NCBI GenBank assembly: GCA_018266915.1
Contig: JAFDZM010000057.1
Location: 50,507 to 114,506, forward strand
Direction: 5' to 3'
DNA from: Bacteroidota bacterium
Lineage (GTDB): Bacteria > Bacteroidota > Bacteroidia > Sphingobacteriales > Sphingobacteriaceae
DNA: 64,000 bases
Position 1 is the first letter of the stretch; each line of letters starts with the position of its first letter. The translations under genes and the position numbers were made by a program. The notes under the pieces are model-generated. The model had not been told where the DNA came from, did no database searches, and worked only from the letters and a program-made list of their open reading frames with translations. Of this stretch, positions 25,212 to 34,257 are shown one piece after another.

Positions 25212-25646
25212 TTAGCGAAGTAAGCTAAGAGCTAAGCTGATTATAAGGATAACCGCCAATGGACGCCAGACACTTTTGTATCTATAATGATCAGCCGGAA
25301 AATATTTTTTAAAGAAGTACTCAGCCAGAATCCCACCTCCAATAATTTGAGCTACTATGCTATAAATTACATATTGTGTATTTTGAACTATTGTAAGAGC
25401 AGTAGCATTCTGAGGAATGTTAGAAACGCTAAACACCATCAGGGCCGATATAAAAACGTAAGCGATAGAAAACAACAATACCCCTGTCGCCTGCCTTTTG
25501 AACCCTATAGAACGCAGATTGATCATAAGCAAAATTCCGCCGAATAACGGTGAAAAGAATATGGAAAAACCTAAAATGGCCCATTTAGAATAAATAGCTA
25601 TGTCTTGCTGTTCCGGCTGTTGTTCATCATTTTCTTGAAAATCCAT
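25212..25646 (-). CDS. Hypothetical four-helix membrane protein
   Basis: The 144-residue protein (ATG at 25646; a second ATG is two codons upstream) has an acidic Gln/Glu-rich N-terminus and four membrane segments, about residues 20-44, 51-73, 88-110 and 120-140. The loop after helix 1 contains NLRSIGFKRQATG. The family is unknown to me. No transport or catalytic motif is seen. It is convergent with the outer-membrane barrel and shares its terminator region. Confidence 0.7.
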   Translation of the reverse strand: MDFQENDEQQPEQQDIAIYSKWAILGFSIFFSPLFGGILLMINLRSIGFKRQATGVLLFSIAYVFISALMVFSVSNIPQNATALTIVQNTQYVIYSIVAQIIGGGILAEYFFKKYFPADHYRYKSVWRPLAVILIISLALSLLR

Positions 25647-25683
25647 GTGCAAAGATAAAACGAATTTTAACCTTAATCAGATA

Positions 25684-25714
25684 AAAATGGCCGGTAGAAC
25701 GTACCGGCCATTTT
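25684..25714. terminator. Perfect hairpin terminator of the proline-rich gene
   Basis: AAAATGGCCGGTA and TACCGGCCATTTT pair perfectly over 13 bases around GAACG. It stands 32 bases beyond the stop of the minus-strand proline-rich gene at 25746. Confidence 0.85.
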
Positions 25715-25745
25715 GGATTCATATTAAAACAATCAGCAAATCATA

Positions 25746-26129
25746 TTAGTGATTTGGAGGCGTTGTCGGGTTGGTTGGTGTGGTGGGGCTTGGGCTAGGA
25801 TTGCTCGGTGGGGTTGTAGGTGTTGTTGGCGTGGTAGGGTTAGGGTTGGTAGGCGAATTGGGACTAGGGTTTGGCGGATTTGGACTTGGGCTAGGGGTGG
25901 GGTTGGGATTTGGCGCAGGCGGATTCGGATTGGGGTTAGGGTTTGGTGTCGGAGTTGGCTGACTTGGGTCAGTTTTCTTTTTCTTTTTAGATGGAATAGT
26001 ATCCTGAACGGCTGTGGTATGATCAGTAATCACAGCATTGCCGTTTGTATAATGTTCACTTTTTGCTGTCGCGACTTCAAGCACTCCGGCTAAAACGGCC
26101 GCTATAACGAATGCACTTAACTTTCTCAT
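25746..26129 (-). CDS. Exported Pro/Asn/Thr-rich repeat protein
   Basis: The 127-residue protein has an N-terminal hydrophobic segment (LSAFVIAAVLAGVLEVATAKS) that looks like a cleavable signal, a short polar part with DTIPSKKKKKTDP, and a low-complexity tail of PNPNPNP-, TPTP- and TPTTPP-type units to the end. Such tails give stiff, polyproline-like extensions, found in wall-spanning or surface proteins. No fold or enzyme motif is seen. The complementary strand is strongly G-rich and contains a quadruplex motif. It has its own terminator. The function is unknown. Confidence 0.65.
   Translation of the reverse strand: MRKLSAFVIAAVLAGVLEVATAKSEHYTNGNAVITDHTTAVQDTIPSKKKKKTDPSQPTPTPNPNPNPNPPAPNPNPTPSPSPNPPNPSPNSPTNPNPTTPTTPTTPPSNPSPSPTTPTNPTTPPNH
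25888..25907 (+). other. G-quadruplex-forming sequence in template strand of the proline-rich gene
   Basis: GGGCTAGGGGTGGGGTTGGG has four runs of at least three G separated by one to three bases, which satisfies the usual G3N1-7 quadruplex pattern. It is on the plus strand, the template strand of the proline-rich gene, and arises from CCN-AAC codons. Confidence 0.8.
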
Positions 26130-26268
26130 AATATTTGTTATTAAATTAAATGTTAATCAATAAAATAACGCTATGCGTTTTATTAGGTTTTAATTAAATT
26201 AATTTAGTTAAAAGTTAATATTTTGAAACCGCTATAATCATAAGTTGTTTATATATAAATAAACTATC

Positions 26269-26535
26269 ATGAAAAACATAAGCAAGATCATTTTAATGGT
26301 GATGGCAGCAGCCTCATTTACAGGCTGCATTAATCATTCTGATGATCATTCGGCGAAAGACACTGTAGGTAACCGGTATGGCGCTGATACCGCAAAAATT
26401 GAAAAAATGAACAAAGATACTGCCGCAATAACAAATAAGACTGGTGATGCTTCGAGTGTAGATAATAGCGGGTCTGGTGGCACCAATATAGCTAAGGATA
26501 CTGCTCAAAAGAAAGTCGATCTTAAAAAGAAATAA
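26269..26535 (+). CDS. Small lipoprotein, 88 residues
   Basis: The product has a lipoprotein signal (ILMVMAAASFTGCINHSDD, Cys near residue 20) and a hydrophilic, Asp/Lys/Thr-rich tail with no predicted fold, ending in KKVDLKKK. The family is not recognised. It is followed four bases later by a DUF3175 gene, so the two are likely co-transcribed. It could be a periplasmic stress-type lipoprotein, but this is only a guess. Confidence 0.65.
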   Translation: MKNISKIILMVMAAASFTGCINHSDDHSAKDTVGNRYGADTAKIEKMNKDTAAITNKTGDASSVDNSGSGGTNIAKDTAQKKVDLKKK

Positions 26536-26539
26536 CGTC

Positions 26540-26839
26540 ATGGCAGTAAAGGCAAAAAAGAAAACCAGGAAATGGTCAGCAAAAGTGACAAAGGAAAGCG
26601 ATGCACTCACATTGGAAAAGGATATATTCAAATCAAAAGATCCGGATAAGATCGCTGCCTCTTTAAAACGTTCAGCCGAACATAGCGATAGACGCAAAGC
26701 ATCACCATTTCAGAGTGCTATGTCGATGCTCAATTTTTATGAAAACCGTGCTGGACGAAATTTATCCAAACGGCAACGAACACCCTTAGAAAAGGCAAAA
26801 AACAAGCTAAGGAAACTATTCGAGCGGGAAGAAAAGTAA
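26540..26839 (+). CDS. DUF3175 protein
   Basis: The 99-residue basic protein has the DUF3175 pattern: KKTRKWSAKVTKESDALTLE near the N-terminus, then FKSKDPDKIAASLKRSAEHS and the C-terminal FYENRAGRNLSKRQRTPLEK. It is short, strongly basic and probably cytosolic, perhaps nucleic-acid binding. The function of the family is unknown. The start lies four bases after the lipoprotein stop. Confidence 0.88.
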   Translation: MAVKAKKKTRKWSAKVTKESDALTLEKDIFKSKDPDKIAASLKRSAEHSDRRKASPFQSAMSMLNFYENRAGRNLSKRQRTPLEKAKNKLRKLFEREEK

Positions 26840-26897
26840 TAATACAAGAAATGATGCAGGCTAACCCGCATCCTTCTTGCATTAGGATGTTTAGAAT

Positions 26898-27842
26898 TTA
26901 ATCAAGTATTCGATAGAATTTCCTTACAGCCTCATAATCTTTAAGATTAACATGATTATTCAGGCCAATGTTCACGCTGCCAGGTATAATAACATAACGA
27001 TATTGAAGTAATGATGATAATGATACACCTGCAGAATCATCCGCAGTAAATCGTGTGATAATGAAGCGACCTACCATAGGGAGATAGCTAATCGTACTTT
27101 CCTTGCCACCTGCATCACTAGTATAAGGCATTGGAAACACCCCGGCTCCAAAATTTAAATACATTTGAATTGATGCATTATCCAGCATTGTCTGGGTGAT
27201 GGCAGGCGCTGCCAAATCGGCTATTACTACTTGAGAGCCATCAATAGTTGAGTCTCTTATATTAGTAGCATAATTCCAACCCGAATACTGCACATTGGCT
27301 GTGCCTGCAGGGCCCTGCAATGATACAGCCGGTCCCCAACCTGTAACAGTTTTTGGTCCGTATAATAAATAGTTTGTTTTATCAAGATAGTAATCTCCAT
27401 TGTTGCCCAATGATGCAGACGGAATGCCGCTTCCATTTAATATCTGGCTACCCGCTGCACCCGTTGCTCCGGTTGAGCCCGTAGCCCCTGTAGCACCGGT
27501 TGGCCCTTTAAGAGAAAAACCTGTTCCCCACCCGGAAGCCGTTTTTGGGCCATATAATAAACCCGTTGTAGTGTCCAGGTAGAAGTCGCCAACTACACCA
27601 AGTGAAGCGGCGGGAATGGTGGTGCCGCTATAAATTACGCTGCCGTTTTTGCCATTGGCTCCGGTTGGTCCTGCGGGGCCAACTGCCCCTGTTGCGCCTT
27701 GCGCACCGGCAGTACCTTGAGTACCTGTAGCTCCCTGTGGCCCGGTTTGACCTTGCGGACCTGTTGCGCCATCTTTACCGCACGATGCCACAAACAACAA
27801 TGCAGCAATCAATAGAACTGATAAGTAATTGATCTTTTTCAT
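26898..27842 (-). CDS. Collagen-like triple-helix lipoprotein
   Basis: The 314-residue protein has a lipoprotein signal (LIAALLFVASCGKDG, Cys near residue 21), then about 15 Gly-X-Y triplets (residues about 24-68, rich in GPT, GAT and GPQ) that should form a collagen-like triple helix, a short domain, a second shorter Gly-X-Y block, and a related second domain. The two domains share the pattern SLGxxGDxYLDxTxxLLYGPK followed by a Gly-Trp-Gly, so the gene has an internal duplication. A C-terminal beta-rich domain follows (VVIADLAAPAITQTM). The product is presumably a trimeric surface fibre. Bacterial collagen-like proteins serve adhesion or exosporium-like structures in other groups; here the role is unknown. 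Confidence 0.85.
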   Translation of the reverse strand: MKKINYLSVLLIAALLFVASCGKDGATGPQGQTGPQGATGTQGTAGAQGATGAVGPAGPTGANGKNGSVIYSGTTIPAASLGVVGDFYLDTTTGLLYGPKTASGWGTGFSLKGPTGATGATGSTGATGAAGSQILNGSGIPSASLGNNGDYYLDKTNYLLYGPKTVTGWGPAVSLQGPAGTANVQYSGWNYATNIRDSTIDGSQVVIADLAAPAITQTMLDNASIQMYLNFGAGVFPMPYTSDAGGKESTISYLPMVGRFIITRFTADDSAGVSLSSLLQYRYVIIPGSVNIGLNNHVNLKDYEAVRKFYRILD

Positions 27843-28034
27843 TTTTCAGGATTTGATTTTTTTAATAGGGTTAATGATACAAAGGCGTTTACGGCCTCTG
27901 ATTACCCAAAATTGAAAAAGTGCAACCAGATGATTATCAGTGTATTCACGCAATATGAAGCGTTATTTTACCTGATGTAAAAGCGTAATTTTACCTGGAC
28001 GAAATTTATTTGCCAAAATGTTTGCAATAAGTGA

Positions 28035-28799
28035 TCAGTGAATACGATCCATAGCCTGTACCTGTGCTATATAAGCGGGCGGAAGAATAGCATTCTTCAA
28101 TATATTTTGAAGATTGACAAGCCTGAAAAGTTTATAAATAAATACAATAGGTGATAACCAATGAATTTTGCCCAGATGAAGCAGTTTCTTAGCCTGTTGA
28201 GGAACTAGTAATAATTGCGCCTGATTTAATATCCAATAACGCATAAACCCCAGGTGTTTACGATATTGACGATAAAGATCAAAAGTAAAATCGCTGCAAA
28301 TTAGGTCTGTTGATAATTGTTCTTCGCGTTTGATCACCCAATCCGGGTAGCTTACGGGTAAATCAACAAGCTCCATACGCTTACCTACACGATAAAATAC
28401 TTCAAATACTTCTGCTTTCTCGGAATCAGAAAGCTTGCGTTCCAGTAATTCATAAGATCGGATAGAGTAATCGATCAGCAAATACAAAACGTCAATGTAA
28501 GCTTCATTGGGGATTTGCATACCACGACCTGCCTCGACATTTTTATGAATGGCAGTGATTTGGTCTATTGCACGTAATGCCCCATCATAATCTGAAAATA
28601 GGATTCGCCGGGCATAAGCAACAGTGCTGAACAAGCGCCCAAGCGGGTCGGAGGGAAGGCGGCCGGTAAAATAAAGCCAATCAACCGATTTATTTAAAGC
28701 AAACTCTGCTGATGCACCGGCAAAAATAAACAGGATGGAATCGGCTTTGCCCCATATTTGCCGAACGATAGAATTTTTATTTACAAAATAACTGCTCAT
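28035..28799 (-). CDS. Oxygenase MpaB family (DUF2236) protein
   Basis: The 254-residue protein belongs to the DUF2236 / MpaB-type family, related to latex-clearing rubber oxygenases: SILFIFAGASAEFALNKSVD near residue 22, then LFSTVAYARRILFSD and, near residue 150, KREEQLSTDLICSDFTFDLY. Members use a heme or divalent metal, but the substrate is unknown. I chose the ATG at 28799, because a GGGAGG Shine-Dalgarno-like sequence lies about seven bases ahead of it, while the longer frame starts with a TTG at 28817 that overlaps the stop of the upstream gene. The gene follows the DUF2809 gene with a gap of about 15 bases and is probably co-transcribed with it. Confidence 0.8.
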   Translation of the reverse strand: MSSYFVNKNSIVRQIWGKADSILFIFAGASAEFALNKSVDWLYFTGRLPSDPLGRLFSTVAYARRILFSDYDGALRAIDQITAIHKNVEAGRGMQIPNEAYIDVLYLLIDYSIRSYELLERKLSDSEKAEVFEVFYRVGKRMELVDLPVSYPDWVIKREEQLSTDLICSDFTFDLYRQYRKHLGFMRYWILNQAQLLLVPQQAKKLLHLGKIHWLSPIVFIYKLFRLVNLQNILKNAILPPAYIAQVQAMDRIH

Positions 28800-28813
28800 C
28801 TGTAACCTCCCAC

Positions 28814-29197
28814 TCAATTAAAACTCAATTTCCGGCCAATTCGTATTCTTTCGACAATCAGCACTAAAAGGATACCCAGTGTGTAACATAGTAAGTCGCT
28901 GAACGAAAAGCTATTTCCTAGGATCAGTAAGGCCAAGTGGGAATGTTGTAACCCTAAAAGCTTTACTAAATGAAAATGCTGCGATATCTCAACAGCGTAG
29001 GCAAATATCAATACGCCAATGGCAGTCTTCATAACCGATGTATTGGTAAAGCATTTAATGAAACAATACAATAATATCACCACCAGGAAATCGCCGCCAT
29101 ATGGCCGGATAAATGCATCGTGCAGGTAAATGCCGATCAACAGTTCAACGATCAACAGCAGTACAAACAATAAGAAGTAGCTCAAATTTGATTTCAT
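28814..29197 (-). CDS. DUF2809 membrane protein
   Basis: The 127-residue protein (ATG at 29197; the longer frame from 29245 adds an unlikely leader) has four hydrophobic segments and the DUF2809 signature IGVLIFAYAVEISQHFHLVKLLG followed by ILGNSFSFSDLLCYTLG. Shortened here: IGVLIFAYAVEISQ and FSFSDLLCY are the key parts. It resembles VanZ-type membrane proteins of unknown function. A TTACTTTG box at 29215-29222 on the minus strand is a plausible -7 promoter element. The DUF2236 gene follows in the same direction. Confidence 0.8.
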   Translation of the reverse strand: MKSNLSYFLLFVLLLIVELLIGIYLHDAFIRPYGGDFLVVILLYCFIKCFTNTSVMKTAIGVLIFAYAVEISQHFHLVKLLGLQHSHLALLILGNSFSFSDLLCYTLGILLVLIVERIRIGRKLSFN

Positions 29198-29543
29198 AAA
29201 AGTACTTTGTTTTGCAAAGTAAAATATAATTATCCACATTGACAAATGATTTCTTTTAGATTAACAGGAAAAGGATAACAACATGGTAAAGCTTTAGTTC
29301 AAAGACAGGTGCATTTAGATTAAATCCGCAACTGACTTAAAGTTTCTTATTGGTTAAATATTGAGATTGGTATTAGTTTTAAACGTTGTGCGATATTGCA
29401 AAAACCTTTGGGTAACTTGTTTAATTGATTATGTTGATAATTATTTTCAATGTTGAAAATTATATTAACCAATAGATAATAAATAGTAAACGTTCCAACA
29501 ATGAACGCCGTAGAAGAGGGCCTAATTAATTTTAAATATTATT
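29198..29543. other. AT-rich intergenic region, divergent promoters
   Basis: This 346-base gap lies between the minus-strand DUF2809 gene and the plus-strand beta-helix gene. Near 29215-29222 a TTACTTTG box reads leftward. At 29443-29460 an inverted repeat ATTTTCAA-TG-TTGAAAAT (8-bp arms) could be an operator or processing site. No open frame is convincing in it. Confidence 0.55.
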
Positions 29544-30575
29544 ATGTCCCCCAAAAACAAACTATGTTCAATGGCGGCTACAATAAGTGTAGCCGCTTTA
29601 TTATCAGCAGCATTAACATCATGCCAGAAAGACCAGCAAGCAGCGCCGGTCGGCAAAACAACAACTGCTTCCAATTCAATGGCTGTTGTAAACACTGCAA
29701 GCTCATTGGCAACAACCTACGCTGCCGCGGCTCCTATTGCTTACTACAGTAAAAGCAATATCACTATCAGCGGACTTTCCATTAGCGGAGGTACTAATTG
29801 TATCGCTCTGTACAATTGCAACAATGTGCACATTACCAATTGCCGCTTAGCCGATGCTTTGGTGTATGGTATTATGCTGAACAACTGCACCAATATTACC
29901 GTAGATAACTGTTTTATTACCAATGTAAAATCAGGTGTTCATGTTTACCAGGGATCAACTATAAAGGTAAACAGCAATCAGTTCCTCAATATGCTTGGCC
30001 CGTTTCCAGACGGTTGTTTTGTTCAATTTGCAGGTGTAAGCGGCGGTGGTAACCAGATCAACAGCAACAAATGCGAAGATATACCAGGTGTAGGTCACCC
30101 GCAAGATGGTTTGAGCCTATACCAATCTAACGGTTTACCGGGTGATTCCATACAGGTAATGGGCAACTGGATTAGAGGCGGACAAATTCAGCACGATTCA
30201 GGTGGTGCGGCAGGTATCGTTTTAGGTGATGTGGGCGGTTCATACCAGGTTGCACGCTGGAACAAACTGGTAAACCCGGGCTACGTGGGTGCACAGGTGC
30301 AGGGTGGAAGCCATATCAAAATGGATCATAATATAATTTATAGCGCAAGCACACCGTATTCTAATTCAGGCATTTGCTATGCCAATTATTCAGGCGTACT
30401 AAGTACAGACGTGAACATGAGTTATAACTGGGTAAAATACTACCAGACTTCTGGTGCGGAATGGGATGCATGGGTTGATAAAGGTGTATCAGCACCGGTC
30501 GGCTGGAGTACCAACTACCTGAAAGCAGGTATATCATCTTCGATACTCCCTGCAACCATTATTACAATGCAATAA
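29544..30575 (+). CDS. Parallel beta-helix lipoprotein
   Basis: The 343-residue protein has a lipoprotein signal ([21 protein letters not shown], lipid Cys near residue 27) followed by right-handed parallel beta-helix turns: repeated N-containing rungs such as [37 protein letters not shown] and [19 protein letters not shown]. The fold is shared with pectate-lyase-like and alginate-epimerase-like polysaccharide enzymes, and with surface adhesins. Asp/Lys residues that could be catalytic are not clearly diagnosable, so an enzyme or a surface binding protein are both possible. It is monocistronic, with a hairpin terminator after the stop. Confidence 0.82.
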   Translation: MSPKNKLCSMAATISVAALLSAALTSCQKDQQAAPVGKTTTASNSMAVVNTASSLATTYAAAAPIAYYSKSNITISGLSISGGTNCIALYNCNNVHITNCRLADALVYGIMLNNCTNITVDNCFITNVKSGVHVYQGSTIKVNSNQFLNMLGPFPDGCFVQFAGVSGGGNQINSNKCEDIPGVGHPQDGLSLYQSNGLPGDSIQVMGNWIRGGQIQHDSGGAAGIVLGDVGGSYQVARWNKLVNPGYVGAQVQGGSHIKMDHNIIYSASTPYSNSGICYANYSGVLSTDVNMSYNWVKYYQTSGAEWDAWVDKGVSAPVGWSTNYLKAGISSSILPATIITMQ

Positions 30576-30591
30576 TTATTATTGCGTCATA

Positions 30592-30622
30592 CCCCTCTGC
30601 AAGCAATTGCAGGGGGCTTTTT
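30592..30622 (+). terminator. Terminator of the beta-helix gene
   Basis: CCCCTCTGCA and TGCAGGGGG pair with a small bulge around AGCAAT, followed by CTTTTTG. It is placed 16 bases past the stop and isolates the next gene. Confidence 0.8.
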
Positions 30623-30720
30623 GTTTAATGACAAATGTGTTTTACTTCCGCCTGAACTTTTGGATCTATTTCAAAACAATTACATTTATCCTAACGTTTT
30701 TTAATGAAATCTCAATCACC

Positions 30721-30951
30721 ATGTGGCGGGAGAAAGACAACAAACTTTATAAAGCTTTCACTTTTAAAGACTTCTCAGATGCTTTTTCATTCATGTGCCG
30801 GGTAGCCTTGCTGGCCGAAAAAAGCAATCATCACCCTACATGGACAAACACCTGGAACAAGGTAGAGATATGGCTCAATACCCACGATGCCGGAGATATT
30901 GTAACCGACAAAGACCGTAAGTTGGCTGAAGGGATAGATAAGCTGGTTTGA
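30721..30951 (+). CDS. 4a-hydroxytetrahydrobiopterin dehydratase (pterin-4-alpha-carbinolamine dehydratase)
   Basis: The 76-residue cytosolic enzyme dehydrates 4a-hydroxytetrahydropterin to the quinonoid dihydropterin, which recycles the cofactor of aromatic amino-acid hydroxylases. The family signature is plain: [18 protein letters not shown] with the catalytic His pair, then [18 protein letters not shown]. It is the short Bacteroidota form starting at MWREKDN; an open frame extends upstream to 30607, but the extra residues are hydrophobic leader sequence unlike the family and would start inside the terminator. No phenylalanine hydroxylase gene is adjacent. Confidence 0.9.
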   Translation: MWREKDNKLYKAFTFKDFSDAFSFMCRVALLAEKSNHHPTWTNTWNKVEIWLNTHDAGDIVTDKDRKLAEGIDKLV

Positions 30952-30990
30952 TTTTAGATTTACGATTTCAGATTTATAGTTTAGGATTTA
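30952..30990. repeat. GATTTA-word intergenic repeat
   Basis: After the pterin dehydratase stop the DNA reads as imperfect repeats of GATTTACG/AGATTTA. The same wording, in inverse form (CGAAATC, CCGAAATC), recurs after mutS near 34258-34330. Confidence 0.5.
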
Positions 30991-31072
30991 TCCTGTAACA
31001 AACCTAGGCTTAACCTCGCCTTTGTAAAAAGATAAAATAATTTCTTATCTTTCAGGCTACAAAGACTTTATC

Positions 31073-31537
31073 ATGAAGCCATTACTCGTTTTACTTATAG
31101 CTTCAGTGGTTATTTTATTGATCACGCATTCCATTTCCGGCGGTTGGGACTATGTCATCGCCGGTAACCTGGGGATGGCTGCCATGCTTGTTTTTACAGC
31201 GGTAGGGCACTTTATTTATTCACAGGGTATGATGCTGATGGTGCCCAGCTTTATTCCGGGCAAGAGGGCGCTGGTGTATGTCACGGGGGGAATAGAAGCT
31301 TTATTTGCTATTGGATTGTGTATGCCTTCAACCCGGCGCCTTTCTGCTGATCTGCTGATCCTTTTCTTTTTACTCATATTGCCTGCCAATATTAATGCTG
31401 CTTACAAAAGTGTGGACTACCAGACTGCTACCTACGAAGGTAGGGGGATTAATTATTTATGGCTGCGCATACCTATGCAGGTATTCTTTATAGCATGGGC
31501 GGCATACTTTGGGTTGATCGTGGAACAGAACTGTTAA
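31073..31537 (+). CDS. DoxX-like family membrane protein
   Basis: The 154-residue inner-membrane protein has four hydrophobic segments (about residues 3-18, 26-46, 62-82, 93-115) and the DoxX-like pattern FTAVGHFIYSQGMMLMVPSF, IPGKRALVYVTGGIEALFAI, with PANINAAYKSVDYQT near the end of the last loop. DoxX/DoxX-like proteins are thought to be small respiratory-chain or redox membrane components; for this subfamily the function is unknown. The ATG at 31073 fits the membrane topology. Confidence 0.88.
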   Translation: MKPLLVLLIASVVILLITHSISGGWDYVIAGNLGMAAMLVFTAVGHFIYSQGMMLMVPSFIPGKRALVYVTGGIEALFAIGLCMPSTRRLSADLLILFFLLILPANINAAYKSVDYQTATYEGRGINYLWLRIPMQVFFIAWAAYFGLIVEQNC

Positions 31538-31637
31538 TCCATTTCCGCAATAACTAACACTACCCCGAATTTTCAACAAATACGGCAATCACAGGCCAAT
31601 AAATTAACTTTAGCCCTTTAATAAAAAGGACAAACTA

Positions 31638-34247
31638 TTGGCAAAGGATTCGGGCAAAGAGACGCCGTTGATGCAGCAATATAACCAGATCAAAGGGAAA
31701 TATCCCGGTGCGTTATTGCTGTTCCGTGTGGGTGATTTTTATGAGACATTTGGCGAAGACGCCGTTAAGGCCGCCGGTATTTTAGGCATTGTGCTTACCA
31801 AACGCGCCAATGGTGCCGCTACTCATATCGAGCTGGCCGGTTTTCCACATCATTCATTAGAGACCTATCTACCTAAACTGGTAAGAGCTGGGCAACGTGT
31901 GGCTATCTGTGACCAGTTGGAAGATCCGAAAGCTACAAAAACTATTGTCCGCCGGGGAGTAACCGAACTGGTTACACCGGGAGTAGCTGTGAGCGATAAC
32001 ATCCTTCAGCAAAAAAGTAACAATTATCTCGCTTCCTTATATTTTGAAAAGAACAGCATCGGCATTGCACTGATCGATATTTCGACAGGCGAGTTCCATA
32101 CCGCGCAGGGAAATGGTGCTTATATCGACAAGCTGCTGCAAAGTTTTAGTCCTAGCGAGGTGATTTTCCCAAAAAGCCGTTACCACGAGTTTAAGGAATT
32201 GTACGGCGACAGGTTTTATACCTACATGCTGGATGAATGGCCCTACAGCGGAGATTATGCACAAGAAACATTGCTTAAGCATTTTGGTGTAAAATCATTA
32301 AAAGGTTTTGGCATCGATAAATTGAATTTGGGCATAGTAGCCGCAGGCGTTGCGCTGCATTACCTGAACGAGACTGAACACCGCAACCTGCAGCACATCT
32401 CGGCCATCAGCAGGATAGAGGAAGACCGCTACCTATGGCTCGACAGATACAGTGTAAGAAACCTTGAACTGGTGGGCTCATCCAACGAAAATGCACATAC
32501 ATTGGTTGAAGTATTGGATCAAACCTGTTCGCCAATGGGTGCACGTTTGCTGAGGCGATGGATAGTAATGCCGTTGAAAGAGATCAAACCGATTAACGAT
32601 CGTTTAGGAGTTGTCGAGTATTTGGTTGCTCAGGATGAATTGAGGGACGAATTGCAGCAACATATTCGCCAGATCGGTGATTTAGAAAGACTGATCTCTA
32701 AAATTGGTCTGCAAAAAGCTAATCCGCGGGAGGTTTGTCAGCTTAAAAAAGCTTTGCGGGCAATTGAAGCCATCAAAAAGCAATGCGAGGAAACCGATAA
32801 TCAGCCATTAAAAGCCATTGCTGAGCAGTTGAACCCTTGCTTATTAATGAGCGAAAAGATTGAGAACGAATTGCACCCGGAGCCACCGGTTGCAGTGATT
32901 AAAGGCTCGGTGATCAATACGGGAGTAAGTGAGGAACTGGATAGGCTGCGAAAGATTGCCTTTGGAGGAAAAGGATACTTGCTTGAAATACAAAAACGCG
33001 AAGCTGAGCAAACAGGTATACCATCGCTCAAAGTTGCTTTTAATAACGTATTTGGTTATTATCTGGAAGTAACGCATGCTCATAGAGATAAGGTGCCGTC
33101 TGATTGGATACGCAAACAAACACTCGTAAATGCAGAACGCTATATCACTCCTGAACTTAAAGAATATGAAGAGCAGATTTTAGGTGCAGAAGAAAAAATA
33201 TTTGCGCTTGAGTCGCAGTTGTATAATGATCTTTTATATTCACTAACCGAATACATCAAGCCAATACAGCTCAATGCCCAGCTTATAGCCAAACTGGATG
33301 TTCTGCTCAACTTCGCGACGATTTCTATAAAAAACTACTATACCAAGCCGGAGATCAACGAAGGGCGGATTATTGATATCAAAGGTGGCCGTCACCCGGT
33401 GATTGAAAAGCATTTGCCACTGGGTGAAGAATATATTACCAACGATGTTTACCTGGACAGTGAATCGCAGCAGATCATCATTATTACCGGTCCCAATATG
33501 GCGGGTAAATCTGCTTTGCTCAGACAAACGGGGCTTATTGTGTTGATGGCGCAAATGGGCTGCTTCGTTCCCGCCAAGCAGGTGTCGATTGGATTAGTTG
33601 ACAAGATATTTACAAGGGTAGGGGCGTCGGATAATCTTTCCTCAGGTGAATCAACCTTTATGGTAGAGATGAATGAGACGGCAAGTATATTGAATAACTT
33701 GTCGGACCGTAGTTTGATCCTGCTGGATGAGATCGGTCGTGGTACATCTACTTATGACGGCATCTCTATCGCATGGGCCATTGCCGAGTTTTTGCATAAT
33801 AACGCTACAGCGAGAGCCAAGACTCTATTTGCTACGCACTACCATGAGTTGAACGAATTGAGCAATTCGCACCCCCGTATCAAAAACTTTAATGTAACAG
33901 TGAAGGAGGTTGGGCACCAGGTGATCTTCCTGCGCAAGCTGGTTCCGGGAGGCAGTGAGCATAGTTTTGGTATCCATGTGGCCAAACTGGCTGGTATGCC
34001 ACCAAAAGTACTGGCGCGCGCCAATGAGATATTGAAAAAACTGGAAAATGAACGTACCGGCGGGGAGCATATCAAGGAAAGTATCCGTAAAGTGCAGAAA
34101 CAAGCGGTACAAATGCAGATGTTCAGCATTGATGATCCGGTTTTGGTGAAGATCCGCGACACTTTGAACAACCTCGACGTTAATACCCTTACTCCGGTTG
34201 AAGCTTTAATGAAGTTAGACGAGATACAGCGTTTAATTAAAAGCTGA
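31638..34247 (+). CDS. mutS: DNA mismatch repair protein MutS
   Basis: MutS is the mismatch-recognition ATPase of post-replicative repair, working with MutL. The 869-residue protein has the mismatch-binding domain with the FxE motif in RVGDFYETFGEDA near residue 36, the connector and lever domains, the clamp and the C-terminal ATPase. The Walker A motif is GPNMAGKS at residues 618-625, and the Walker B and ABC signature region reads SGESTFMVEMNE and LLDEIGRGTSTYDG. ATHYHEL is the switch region. The start is a TTG at 31638 with an AAAGGA sequence seven to twelve bases ahead; no closer ATG suits the N-terminus MAKDSGKETPLMQQYN. It is monocistronic, with GATTTA-word repeat DNA after the stop. 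Confidence 0.97.
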   Translation: MAKDSGKETPLMQQYNQIKGKYPGALLLFRVGDFYETFGEDAVKAAGILGIVLTKRANGAATHIELAGFPHHSLETYLPKLVRAGQRVAICDQLEDPKATKTIVRRGVTELVTPGVAVSDNILQQKSNNYLASLYFEKNSIGIALIDISTGEFHTAQGNGAYIDKLLQSFSPSEVIFPKSRYHEFKELYGDRFYTYMLDEWPYSGDYAQETLLKHFGVKSLKGFGIDKLNLGIVAAGVALHYLNETEHRNLQHISAISRIEEDRYLWLDRYSVRNLELVGSSNENAHTLVEVLDQTCSPMGARLLRRWIVMPLKEIKPINDRLGVVEYLVAQDELRDELQQHIRQIGDLERLISKIGLQKANPREVCQLKKALRAIEAIKKQCEETDNQPLKAIAEQLNPCLLMSEKIENELHPEPPVAVIKGSVINTGVSEELDRLRKIAFGGKGYLLEIQKREAEQTGIPSLKVAFNNVFGYYLEVTHAHRDKVPSDWIRKQTLVNAERYITPELKEYEEQILGAEEKIFALESQLYNDLLYSLTEYIKPIQLNAQLIAKLDVLLNFATISIKNYYTKPEINEGRIIDIKGGRHPVIEKHLPLGEEYITNDVYLDSESQQIIIITGPNMAGKSALLRQTGLIVLMAQMGCFVPAKQVSIGLVDKIFTRVGASDNLSSGESTFMVEMNETASILNNLSDRSLILLDEIGRGTSTYDGISIAWAIAEFLHNNATARAKTLFATHYHELNELSNSHPRIKNFNVTVKEVGHQVIFLRKLVPGGSEHSFGIHVAKLAGMPPKVLARANEILKKLENERTGGEHIKESIRKVQKQAVQMQMFSIDDPVLVKIRDTLNNLDVNTLTPVEALMKLDEIQRLIKS

Positions 34248-34257
34248 TTGGATTTAC

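Noticed and set aside
25749..26093. Plus-strand frames of 63-114 codons rich in Gly, Val, Trp and Arg.
   Set aside because: They are shadows of the proline-rich minus-strand gene; its signal peptide and terminator support the minus strand.
29501..29752. An 83-codon frame starting just ahead of the beta-helix lipoprotein gene.
   Set aside because: It overlaps the signal peptide and start of the beta-helix protein in another frame and has no family-like sequence.
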